Positions 1 to 5,773 of a DNA stretch of 7,136 nt are shown here, piece after piece. The stretch is from Eubacteriales bacterium. Its GTDB lineage: Bacteria; Bacillota; Clostridia; Christensenellales; UMGS416. The stretch spans positions 1-7,136 of the forward strand of contig JAQVWW010000055.1 in the NCBI GenBank assembly GCA_028709505.1, read 5' to 3'. How positions within the stretch are numbered: the stretch's first letter is position 1; every line of letters begins with the position of its first letter. The position numbers and the translations under genes were made by a program. The notes below the pieces were generated by a model that saw only the letters and a program-made list of their open reading frames with translations, searched no databases and was not told where the DNA came from.

Positions 1-909
1 GGCCGCAACGCCGCGCTGGGCGGCTTCCAGGGCCAGCGCATGTGGACCGATTGGCTGCCCAACGGCGACTTTGCCGAGGCCATTCTGTCTTCCAGCTTTG
101 ACTGGGACGGCCCGCGGGAACCCCACATACTGGCCACCGAGAACGACGGCCTAAACGGCATCGCCATGCTGTTGGGCAAGCTGGTGACCGGCGCGGCCAG
201 CGTATTTGCCGACATCCGCACCTACTGGAGCCCCGAAGCGGTCAAACGCGTCACCGGAAAGGAGCCCGTCGGCCTGGCCAAGAACGGCTTTATCCATCTT
301 ATCAACTCGGGCGCGGCGGCGCTGGACGGCACCGGCGCGGCCAAGGACGGCGAGGGCCGCGGGGCCATGAAGCCCTGGTGGCAGATGCAGCAGGCCGATA
401 TCGACGCCATCATGGCGGCGGTGGACTGGCCCAACGCCAACCGCGAGTATTTCCGCGGCGGCGGCTATTCGTCGCACTTTAAAACCCAGTGCGAGATGCC
501 CATCACGCTGCTGCGCGTCAATCTGGTGGACGGCATAGGCCCGGTGCTGCAGATAGCCGAAGGCCACAGCGCCGTGCTGGACGAGGACATGCACCGCATG
601 CTGGACGAGCGTACCGATAAGACCTGGCCCACCACGTGGTTTGTGCCGCGGCTGACCGGTAAGGGCGCCTTTACCGACGTCTATTCGGTGATGGCCAACT
701 GGGGCGCCAACCACGGAGCCTTTGCTTACGGCCATATCGGGCGGGACATCATCACGCTGGCCAGCATGCTGCGCATCCCGGTATCGATGCACAACGTGGA
801 CGACGCCGACCTCTATCGTCCCCATGCCTGGGTGGCTTTCGGCGTAAACGGCGACACCACCGGCGCAGATTACCGCGCCTGCGCCAACTACGGGCCGCTG
901 TACCGGTAA
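1..909 (+). CDS. fucI: L-fucose isomerase, C-terminal half (5' end outside window)
   Basis: FucI interconverts L-fucose and L-fuculose (often also D-arabinose and D-ribulose) in the cytoplasm, the first step of fucose catabolism. The reading frame is open from base 1, so the gene enters from the left; 302 residues are visible and end at TAA 907-909. The internal ATG at 40 is not the real start, because the 13 codons before it ([13 protein letters not shown]) already match the family. The fragment follows the E. coli protein closely, with landmarks [45 protein letters not shown] and the terminal [12 protein letters not shown]. The Mn2+/catalytic triad is intact: Glu in ATEND (codon 139-141), Asp in FADIR (211-213) and His in WGANHG (712-714). 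Their spacing equals E337, D361 and H528 of E. coli FucI, which implies a full protein of about 590 residues. No fucK- or fucA-like gene follows, so any fucose operon must lie to the left. Confidence 0.97.
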   Translation, partial: GRNAALGGFQGQRMWTDWLPNGDFAEAILSSSFDWDGPREPHILATENDGLNGIAMLLGKLVTGAASVFADIRTYWSPEAVKRVTGKEPVGLAKNGFIHLINSGAAALDGTGAAKDGEGRGAMKPWWQMQQADIDAIMAAVDWPNANREYFRGGGYSSHFKTQCEMPITLLRVNLVDGIGPVLQIAEGHSAVLDEDMHRMLDERTDKTWPTTWFVPRLTGKGAFTDVYSVMANWGANHGAFAYGHIGRDIITLASMLRIPVSMHNVDDADLYRPHAWVAFGVNGDTTGADYRACANYGPLYR

Positions 910-1062
910 GGTGGGCCCGGGGACATTTGCCTGGGAGCGTCTGCGCGGCCCGATGGCCTTTTTAGGGCCGTCTTGACAAGGGTTTCGCCGGGGGTTTTTT
1001 AGCGGGTGGGATGCCCCAATAGGAGTGCGGCGGCTGTGCTTTCGCGTGAAACGGCTTGTTAT

Positions 1063-1097
1063 AAGGATGCCGCGGCAGGACGCCCCGCGGCATCCTT
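1063..1097. repeat. 13-bp perfect inverted repeat (hairpin), possible terminator
   Basis: The arm AAGGATGCCGCGG (1063-1075) is the exact reverse complement of CCGCGGCATCCTT (1085-1097), around a 9-base loop at 1076-1084. This GC-rich 13-bp stem should be very stable in RNA. The T-tract is short: three T's at 1096-1098, two of them inside the stem, on the plus strand, and TTATAA on the minus strand. It is therefore an imperfect intrinsic terminator. It lies about 155 bases past the fucI stop and about 140 bases before the hydrolase start, so it may end fucI transcription or act as a leader or insulator structure. The pairing is seen directly; the function is inferred. Confidence 0.55.
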
Positions 1098-1218
1098 TGC
1101 GCATAAGCATGGGCGATTGCCGCGTATGCTGGTTATGGGCAGTCCTACCGCCGGGCGGCGCTATTTACATCCGGCGCAACGTGTGATAGCCTGACCAAAA
1201 GGCATTGTGTTTAAAAAA

Positions 1219-1228
1219 GGGGGAGGGG
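1219..1228 (+). promoter_or_regulatory. Shine-Dalgarno site that fixes the hydrolase start
   Basis: A purine run containing GGAGG at 1222-1226 lies 8 bases before ATG 1235. The frame is also open from a TTG at 1205, but the SD run would then sit inside the coding sequence and TTG 1205 has no purine site in front of it. This supports ATG 1235. Confidence 0.85.
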
Positions 1229-1234
1229 ATTGCC

Positions 1235-2221
1235 ATGACGACATACAGGGAAACGAAATCGCCCGATACCATCGTTTGCATTCCCGACGACGGCTATGCC
1301 GCTTTTATGGACGAAACGGTACAACCGGCTTTGGCCGCCATCGTCCAAAGCGGCTTTTTTGAGCGGATCTCCGGCCAGCCCATCTACTGGGAACATTACC
1401 CGAAAGAGAACGCCCGCGGCACCGTCATCATCTGCCATGGCTATGCCGAGTCGGCCGAGAAGTTCCGTGAAATGGCCTGGTATTTTTGGCAGGCCGGCCT
1501 GCGGGTATACGCCGTGGATCACCGCGGGCACGGTCAATCATACCGCTATAGCGATGATTATAGCCTGACCCATGTGGAACGCTTTGACGATTATGTGGAC
1601 GACCTGGCCGCCTTTGCCACGCAGGTTGCCCAGGGCGAGCCGCTGCTGCTGTACGGGCACTCGATGGGCGGCGCCATCGCCGCGCGGATGCTGCAGGAGC
1701 ACCCCGGCGTATTTCGCCGCGCCGTGCTCAACGCGCCGATGATACAGGTCAACCCCGGCAAGTATCCCGCGCTGCTGGGGCTGCTGATGGCCGATTACAA
1801 AGTGTGGACCGGGCATGGGCAAGAGTATCTGTTCCTGCACGGCCCGTTCAATCCCAACGCCAGGTTTGAGCAGGCCTGCTGTACGTCGCGGGCGCGGTAC
1901 GACTATTATTTGAATCGGCAAATCCATACGCCGCACCTGCAAAACAGCGCCGCCACCTACCGCTGGACCAGTGAGTCCATCCGCGTGACCCGCGCCCTTT
2001 TAAACCGTAAAAACTGTGCCCGCGTACAGGTGCCGGTGCTGCTTTTTCAGGCCGAGTATGACGATCTGGTGCTGCCCAAGGCCCAGGAAGCGTTCCTTGC
2101 GCGCATTCCCAACGGCCGGCTTGTGCGCGTGCGCGGCGCCAAGCACGAGATCTACCGCAGCCCCGAACCGATTCTGACGCCGTATGTGCGGCAGGTGCTT
2201 CGGTTTTTTCTGGAGGAGTAA
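1235..2221 (+). CDS. Alpha/beta hydrolase, PldB/monoacylglycerol lipase-like (serine aminopeptidase S33 / Hydrolase_4 family)
   Basis: This predicted 328-residue serine hydrolase probably cleaves lysophospholipids, monoacylglycerols or related esters. The oxyanion-side motif IICHGYAES lies near residues 65-73. DHRGHGQS (about 95-102) follows strand 4. The nucleophile elbow GHSMGG puts Ser143 at codon 1661-1663. The likely acid is Asp276 in QAEYDD (codon 2060-2062) and the base is His304 in GAKHEI (codon 2144-2146), so the triad is complete and in order. It recalls E. coli lysophospholipase L2 (PldB, about 340 aa) over HVERFDDYVDDLAAF, the LNAPM block, TYRWTSESI and the GAKHEI ending. There is no signal peptide or membrane segment, so it should be cytoplasmic or loosely membrane-associated. 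Residues 165-240, between the elbow and the acid, form the variable cap that sets substrate choice. The gene stands alone, with its own ribosome site and terminator. Family confidence is high; the substrate is unproven. Confidence 0.91.
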   Translation: MTTYRETKSPDTIVCIPDDGYAAFMDETVQPALAAIVQSGFFERISGQPIYWEHYPKENARGTVIICHGYAESAEKFREMAWYFWQAGLRVYAVDHRGHGQSYRYSDDYSLTHVERFDDYVDDLAAFATQVAQGEPLLLYGHSMGGAIAARMLQEHPGVFRRAVLNAPMIQVNPGKYPALLGLLMADYKVWTGHGQEYLFLHGPFNPNARFEQACCTSRARYDYYLNRQIHTPHLQNSAATYRWTSESIRVTRALLNRKNCARVQVPVLLFQAEYDDLVLPKAQEAFLARIPNGRLVRVRGAKHEIYRSPEPILTPYVRQVLRFFLEE

Positions 2222-2240
2222 TGCACATTGCGTACAAAGC

Positions 2241-2269
2241 GAAAGGAAGCACTGTGTGCTTCCTTTTTT
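2241..2269 (+). terminator. Rho-independent terminator after the hydrolase gene
   Basis: AAAGGAAGCAC (2242-2252) pairs perfectly with GTGCTTCCTTT (2256-2266) across a TGT loop, and the six T's run from 2264 to 2269. It starts 20 bases past the hydrolase stop. The opposite strand gives the same stem followed by TTTCGCTTT, a weaker tail, so it may also help end the convergent methyltransferase transcript, whose stop is at 2298-2300. Confidence 0.92.
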
Positions 2270-2297
2270 CATAGGGATTCTTCCCGTTGTTACCGTG

Positions 2298-3050
2298 CTA
2301 GCGCGTCGGCTTACGCGCCACCGCCCGCAGCCGGCGGTAGTCGGCAATCCATTGGCTGCCGTCCCATAGCCGCGCCGCCAGCGCCTTTTCCACGTCTTTC
2401 AAGACGCCTTCGCGTTCGTCGTCGGTCAGCATGCCCAGCTCATGGGCAAAAAACTGCGTCATCCAGTGGCGCAGGCCGTCCTGGGCGCCGGCCAGCGGCG
2501 TGGGGCGGTCAAACTCGAAGACGGTTTCCACCAGGAACCCGGTGTCGCCCAGCAGCGCGCCGTATTCCTGGGCGATGGCAAAGAAAAAAGGGCTGTAGTA
2601 CGAGTAGCCCAGTTTTCCCAGCGCCGCGCAAAAGGCCTGCTGGATGGCGCGGATGTTGCCGTAGGCGCCGAACTCACAGATGAGCTTGCCGCCGGGCTTA
2701 AGAGCCGTATGGATGCCGCGCAGCAGCTGCTCCTGGCGGGGAATCCAGTGGAATACGGCGTTGGAGAACACGGCGTCAAACTCTTCGCGATAGGGCAGCG
2801 CCAGCGCGTCCATCACGCAAAACTCGATGCCGGGATACTGCTTCCTGGCATAGGCAATCATGTGCGCAGATGCGTCGATGCCCACCACGCGGCCGGCATA
2901 GCCGCGCAGCGCGTCGGTCAGCGTGCCGGTGCCGCAGCCCAAATCCAATATCGCCGCCGGCGACAGCTGCCGCACATATTCCAGTAAATCTTTGCCGTAT
3001 TGCGTTACAAACGCGTGCCGGTCTTGATATAACTGCGGGTTCCATTCCAT
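2298..3050 (-). CDS. Class I SAM-dependent methyltransferase, trans-aconitate methyltransferase (Tam)-like
   Basis: This 250-residue protein has the Rossmann methyltransferase fold and should transfer a methyl group from S-adenosylmethionine to a small molecule in the cytoplasm. The AdoMet-binding motif I is DLGCGTG (residues 36-42). The acidic end of strand 2 is Asp59 in VGIDAS, motif III is the Asp81 region (VMDALALP), FSNAVFHWI (95-103) is post-motif, and LKPGG (117-121) ends the core. The N-terminal WNPQLY, the FHWIP block and the length resemble E. coli trans-aconitate 2-methyltransferase, but many methyltransferase type-11/25 proteins share these, so the substrate is open. ATG 3048-3050 is preceded by AAAGGAG (complement of 3058-3064) at 7 bases, which fixes the start. 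Only 20 bases separate it from the stop of the oxidoreductase gene upstream, so the two are almost certainly co-transcribed. It ends at TAG 2298-2300, converging on the hydrolase gene. Confidence 0.92.
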   Translation of the reverse strand: MEWNPQLYQDRHAFVTQYGKDLLEYVRQLSPAAILDLGCGTGTLTDALRGYAGRVVGIDASAHMIAYARKQYPGIEFCVMDALALPYREEFDAVFSNAVFHWIPRQEQLLRGIHTALKPGGKLICEFGAYGNIRAIQQAFCAALGKLGYSYYSPFFFAIAQEYGALLGDTGFLVETVFEFDRPTPLAGAQDGLRHWMTQFFAHELGMLTDDEREGVLKDVEKALAARLWDGSQWIADYRRLRAVARKPTR

Positions 3051-3070
3051 CGCGGCGCTCCTTTGCGGGG

Positions 3071-3940
3071 CTAAAAATCCGTATCGTAGTATTTAATGAG
3101 GGCCTGGGTGCCCAAGTCGCCCATCTGCTGCTGCTCCAGCCGGCGATACATGTCCAGCACTTGGCTCAGCACGCCCAAATCCAGCTGCACGGCCTGGGCT
3201 TCTTCGCTGGCGATGGCCATATCCTTGATGTAGTGCTTGATAAAAAATCCCGGCTCAAAATCGCCTTTGAGGATACGCGGGGCGGTGTTGGTCATCTGCC
3301 AGCTGCCGGCGGCGCCGTGGCTTACGCTGTCCAGCATCGTCTGCGCGTCCAGCCCCACGCCGCGGGCGTAGGCCAGCGCTTCGCACAGGCCGGCCATGAC
3401 GCCGCCCAGCGCAATTTGGTTGGCCATCTTCGTGTGCTGCCCGCAGCCGGCGGGGCCGGCGTAGACAATACGCGAACCCATCGCCGCCAGCAACGGCCGG
3501 CAGGCATGGTAATCTTTGGCGTCGCCGCCCACCATGATGGACAGCGTGGCGTTGCGCGCGCCCACGTCGCCGCCCGAAACCGGTGCGTCCAGCGCGAATA
3601 GCCCGCGCTCTGCCGCGTCAGCGGCGATTCGGCGCGAAAGCTTCGGGCTGGTGGTGGTCATATCGATGAGATAGGCGCCGGGGCGGGCGCAACAGAGGAT
3701 GCCGCCGGGCCCGAAATAGACTTCTTCCACATCGCGGGGGTACCCTACGATGGTGATGACGGCCTGGGCGTCGGCCACGCAGTCGGCGATGGTATCGCAC
3801 CACAGCGCGCCGGCGGAAACCACTTCCTGTGCCTTTGCGGCGGTGCGCGTGTAGACGCGCAGCGCGTAGCCGGCCTTTAACAGGTTGGCGGCCATGGCCC
3901 GGCCCATCACGCCCATGCCTATCATGGCGATGCGTTGCAT
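3071..3940 (-). CDS. NAD(P)-dependent beta-hydroxyacid dehydrogenase (3-hydroxyisobutyrate dehydrogenase / tartronate semialdehyde reductase family)
   Basis: This 289-residue protein has the normal length for the family, which oxidises or reduces small beta-hydroxyacids such as 3-hydroxyisobutyrate, tartronate semialdehyde or glyoxylate. The N-terminal Rossmann loop is GMGVMGRAMAANL (residues 8-20). Arg32 in YTRT, just after strand 2, is often linked to NADP(H) preference; that is an inference. The substrate-binding signature DAPVSGG spans 118-124 with Ser122. The catalytic lysine is Lys171 in GQHTKMANQ. The helical C-terminal domain carries GAAGSWQMTN (209-218) and GDFEPGF (226-232), both typical. 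Start ATG 3938-3940 has a GGGGGA ribosome site about 7 bases upstream. It is the first gene of a two-gene operon with the methyltransferase and has a promoter at 3972-4000. No partner gene in view reveals the substrate, so no gene symbol is given. Confidence 0.94.
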   Translation of the reverse strand: MQRIAMIGMGVMGRAMAANLLKAGYALRVYTRTAAKAQEVVSAGALWCDTIADCVADAQAVITIVGYPRDVEEVYFGPGGILCCARPGAYLIDMTTTSPKLSRRIAADAAERGLFALDAPVSGGDVGARNATLSIMVGGDAKDYHACRPLLAAMGSRIVYAGPAGCGQHTKMANQIALGGVMAGLCEALAYARGVGLDAQTMLDSVSHGAAGSWQMTNTAPRILKGDFEPGFFIKHYIKDMAIASEEAQAVQLDLGVLSQVLDMYRRLEQQQMGDLGTQALIKYYDTDF

Positions 3941-3971
3941 ATTGGTTCCCCCTATAGGCTTTGATACCGCA

Positions 3972-4000
3972 ATTATAGCCGCACAAGGGCGTAAAATCCA
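3972..4000 (-). promoter_or_regulatory. Sigma-70/sigma-A type promoter for the oxidoreductase-methyltransferase operon
   Basis: On the minus strand a perfect TATAAT box (complement of 3972-3977) lies 17 bases after TGGATT (complement of 3995-4000), a poor 3/6 match to TTGACA. Transcription would begin near 3965 and leave a leader of about 25 bases before ATG 3940. The perfect -10 box and its position make this likely; the weak -35 box suggests low strength or need for an activator. Confidence 0.65.
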
Positions 4001-4160
4001 GCGCCAAAGGAAAATGCCCCAAGCCCGGCAAAAAATATACCGCCGGTCGGCGGCAGCCTATCGGCCTGCTTTGTTACGTTGGTACGGTGGGGGCGCGGTG
4101 CCTGTCTGACCGGTGGCAGAATATGGCGGCGACGCAGCCGGACAATTTTCCGGTCGGGCC

Positions 4161-4196
4161 TTGCCGGAAGACGGCCGATGTGTTATATGTTATAAG
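4161..4196 (+). promoter_or_regulatory. Candidate promoter(s) for the MATE gene: two overlapping extended -10 boxes
   Basis: TTGCCG (4161-4166, 4/6 of TTGACA) lies 17 bases before TATATG (4184-4189), which carries an extended -10 TG at 4181-4182. Seven bases on, the same layout repeats: TG at 4188-4189 and TATAAG (4191-4196, 5/6 of TATAAT). The 7-base direct repeat TGTTATA gives two possible start points a few bases apart, near 4196 and 4203. Either leaves a short leader before ATG 4237. The region is distinctly AT-rich against its surroundings. Confidence 0.55.
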
Positions 4197-4236
4197 GTTA
4201 TCAACTAGGCGCTGTGCCGGAAAGGTAAAGAGAAAT

Positions 4237-5697
4237 ATGCAACTGACCCATGCCGACGGCCTATGGCGCCGCTTTCGACATACGTTTTTGGGGAATAAAG
4301 CGTTTTACGGCGCCGTGCTTGCGCTGATTCTGCCGATTATCGTACAAAATACCGTCTCTAACTTTGTCAACCTGCTGGATAACGTGATGGTGGGCGCGGT
4401 GGGCACGCTGCAGATGTCCGGCGTGGCCATCGCCAATCAGCTTGTTTTTGTGTTCAACCTGGCCATATTCGGCGCCGTATCCGGCGCCGGCATTTACGGC
4501 GCGCAGTTTGCCGGCGCGCGGGACTGGGAGGGCCTGCGCCAGGCCTTCCGCTTTAAGCTGCTGATGGTGGCCGGCATCACCGTCGTGGGCGTGGCCATCC
4601 TCACTGTGTGGGGCCAGCCGTTGCTGTCGCTTTACTTAAAGGGCGAAGGCGACGCCGCCGACGCGGCGGCCATGCTGCAATATGGCAAGCAGTACCTGGG
4701 CGTGATGCTGTGGGGTCTGCTGCCCTTTGCGTTGACGCAGAGCTACAGCGGCACGCTGCGCGAGAACGGCGAGACGATGCTGCCCATGTTATCCAGCCTG
4801 GCCGCGGTGCTGGTCAACCTGGTGTTCAACTATCTGCTCATCTTCGGCAAGTTCGGCTTTCCGCGGCTGGGCGTGCAGGGCGCGGCCATTGCCACGGTGC
4901 TCAGCCGTTTTGTCGAGCTGGCCGTCGTGGCCGGCGGCGCGCACGCGAACCGCACAAAGTTCTTCTTTCTGCACGGCGTCTACAGGTCGTTTCGCATCGG
5001 CAAGAGGCTGGCCGCCGAGATTGCGGCAAAAAGCGCGCCGCTGCTGCTCAATGAGCTGCTCTGGGCGCTGGGCATGACGACGCTGACGCAGATATTCTCC
5101 ACCAGCGGCCTTATGGTGGTGGCCGGGCTTAACATCTCCAGCACCGTCACCAACCTGTTTAACGTCTTTATGATGTCGATGGGATCGGCGGTGGCGGTGA
5201 TGGTGGGGCAGGCGCTGGGCTCCGGCGATCTGCATCTGGCCCGCAGCCAGACGTGGAAGCTCATCTTTTTTAGCGTCTGTATCAGCGTTGTGCTGGGTGC
5301 CGCGTTGGCGCTTAGCGCAGGCGCTATCCCGCGCATCTACAATACCGAGGAGCCGGTGCGCCGGCTGGCCACCATCTTTATGCGCACGGTGGCGCTGTAC
5401 ATGCCGTTTCACAGCATATCGCACTGCAGTTACTTCGCCATGCGCTCGGGTGGGAAGACGTTTATCACGCTGCTGTTTGACAGCGCCTATACGTGGCTTA
5501 TCGTTGTGCCATACACATACCTAATGGTCAACTTTACCGGCCTGGACATTACCGTACTCTACCCGCTGTGTTTCCTGCCCGACGCGTTTAAGTCGGTGGT
5601 GGGCATTGTCATCGTGCGCACCGGTTACTGGGCGTGCAACGTGGTGGGCGGCGTCACTTCGGTCCAGCCGGCCCAGGCCGTGGAACCGGCCGAATAA
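4237..5697 (+). CDS. MATE-family efflux transporter (Na+- or H+-coupled multidrug/metabolite antiporter)
   Basis: This 486-residue inner-membrane antiporter is predicted to export drugs or metabolites in exchange for Na+ or H+. The usual MATE length is about 450-480. The N-terminal lobe begins with GNKAFYGAVLALILPIIVQN (residues 20-39), then the family block NFVNLLDNVMVG (42-53) and GVAIANQLVFVFNL (62-75). The classical MATE signature NYLLIFGKFGFPRLGVQGAA occupies 198-217. The C-terminal lobe repeats the plan from about residue 260, with NLFNVFMMSMGSAVAVMVGQ (306-325) and ALGSGD (326-331). About twelve hydrophobic segments are apparent. The frame is open 50 codons upstream to a GTG at 4087, but that stretch is hydrophilic, unlike the family and contains the promoter candidates, so I choose ATG 4237. 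Its ribosome site is weak (AAAGG at 4221-4225, spacer 11, or AAAGAGA nearer). The gene stands alone, divergent from the oxidoreductase operon and convergent with clpB. The substrate cannot be told from sequence. Confidence 0.94.
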   Translation: MQLTHADGLWRRFRHTFLGNKAFYGAVLALILPIIVQNTVSNFVNLLDNVMVGAVGTLQMSGVAIANQLVFVFNLAIFGAVSGAGIYGAQFAGARDWEGLRQAFRFKLLMVAGITVVGVAILTVWGQPLLSLYLKGEGDAADAAAMLQYGKQYLGVMLWGLLPFALTQSYSGTLRENGETMLPMLSSLAAVLVNLVFNYLLIFGKFGFPRLGVQGAAIATVLSRFVELAVVAGGAHANRTKFFFLHGVYRSFRIGKRLAAEIAAKSAPLLLNELLWALGMTTLTQIFSTSGLMVVAGLNISSTVTNLFNVFMMSMGSAVAVMVGQALGSGDLHLARSQTWKLIFFSVCISVVLGAALALSAGAIPRIYNTEEPVRRLATIFMRTVALYMPFHSISHCSYFAMRSGGKTFITLLFDSAYTWLIVVPYTYLMVNFTGLDITVLYPLCFLPDAFKSVVGIVIVRTGYWACNVVGGVTSVQPAQAVEPAE

Positions 5698-5719
5698 GCC
5701 GCATGTAGCCGCCATAAAA

Positions 5720-5751
5720 AGGAAAAATGCCGAGGCAATTGCCTCGGCATT
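5720..5751 (-). terminator. Intrinsic terminator of clpB built on a 26-bp perfect palindrome
   Basis: Bases 5726-5751 form an uninterrupted 26-bp palindrome centred on AATT at 5737-5740. In RNA it folds as an 11-bp stem, core GCCGAGGC/GCCTCGGC, with a four-base loop. On the minus strand the stem runs straight into TTTTTCC followed by a second T-run (complement of 5715-5727), the layout of a rho-independent terminator 22 bases past the clpB stop. On the plus strand the hairpin is followed by CGTTATG with no U-tract, so termination of the MATE transcript here would be less efficient, though the hairpin may protect both 3' ends. Confidence 0.88.
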
Positions 5752-5773
5752 CGTTATGCATGCCGGTATCGAT

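Larger units (their letters stand above)
910..1234. other. Intergenic region between fucI and the hydrolase gene
   Basis: These 325 bases carry no convincing gene. A GTG-started frame at 1006-1194 (62 codons) has low-complexity Ala/Arg/Pro composition, no credible ribosome site and no family resemblance. Just after fucI, a small GGCC-CGAT-GGCC hairpin at 947-958 runs into TTTTT (959-963) and could be a weak terminator. It overlaps an alternative pairing of CGGCCC (946-951) with GGGCCG (965-970). A TTGACA at 973-978 has no acceptable -10 box at 16-18 bases. The strongest structure is the hairpin at 1063-1097, listed separately. For the hydrolase promoter I find only weak candidates (TTTACA at 1164-1169 with TGATAG at 1184-1189, spacer of 14, which is too short), so I do not call one. 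Confidence 0.6.

Noticed and set aside
973..1001. Perfect TTGACA at 973-978 as a promoter -35 box
   Set aside because: The sequence 16-18 bases downstream is a T-run with no match to TATAAT.
151..1110. 319-codon open frame on the minus strand opposite fucI
   Set aside because: It is antisense to a gene of certain identity, has low-complexity Arg/Gly/His/Val-rich composition and no family motif. Long antisense frames are expected in GC-rich DNA with strong third-position bias.
1205..1234. TTG 1205 as start of the hydrolase
   Set aside because: It would place the strong GGAGG ribosome site inside the gene. ATG 1235 has that site at ideal distance.
910..1234. Possible riboswitch or small RNA gene in the fucI-hydrolase gap
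   Set aside because: Apart from the hairpin at 1063-1097 I see no conserved riboswitch core or tRNA-like fold, and the downstream hydrolase is not a usual riboswitch target.
2442..3601. Two plus-strand open frames (181 and 243 codons) opposite the methyltransferase and oxidoreductase genes
   Set aside because: Both are shadows of well-supported minus-strand genes, with Ala/Arg/Gln/His-rich composition, no ribosome sites and no recognisable domains.
4087..4236. N-terminal extension of the MATE gene from GTG 4087, giving a 536-residue protein
   Set aside because: The 50 extra residues are hydrophilic and unlike MATE N-termini, and the stretch contains the best promoter candidates. ATG 4237 gives a normal family length.
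4789..5424. 211-codon minus-strand frame opposite the MATE gene
   Set aside because: It lies entirely inside the transporter gene, is His/Arg/Gln-rich and has no motif; it is a compositional shadow.
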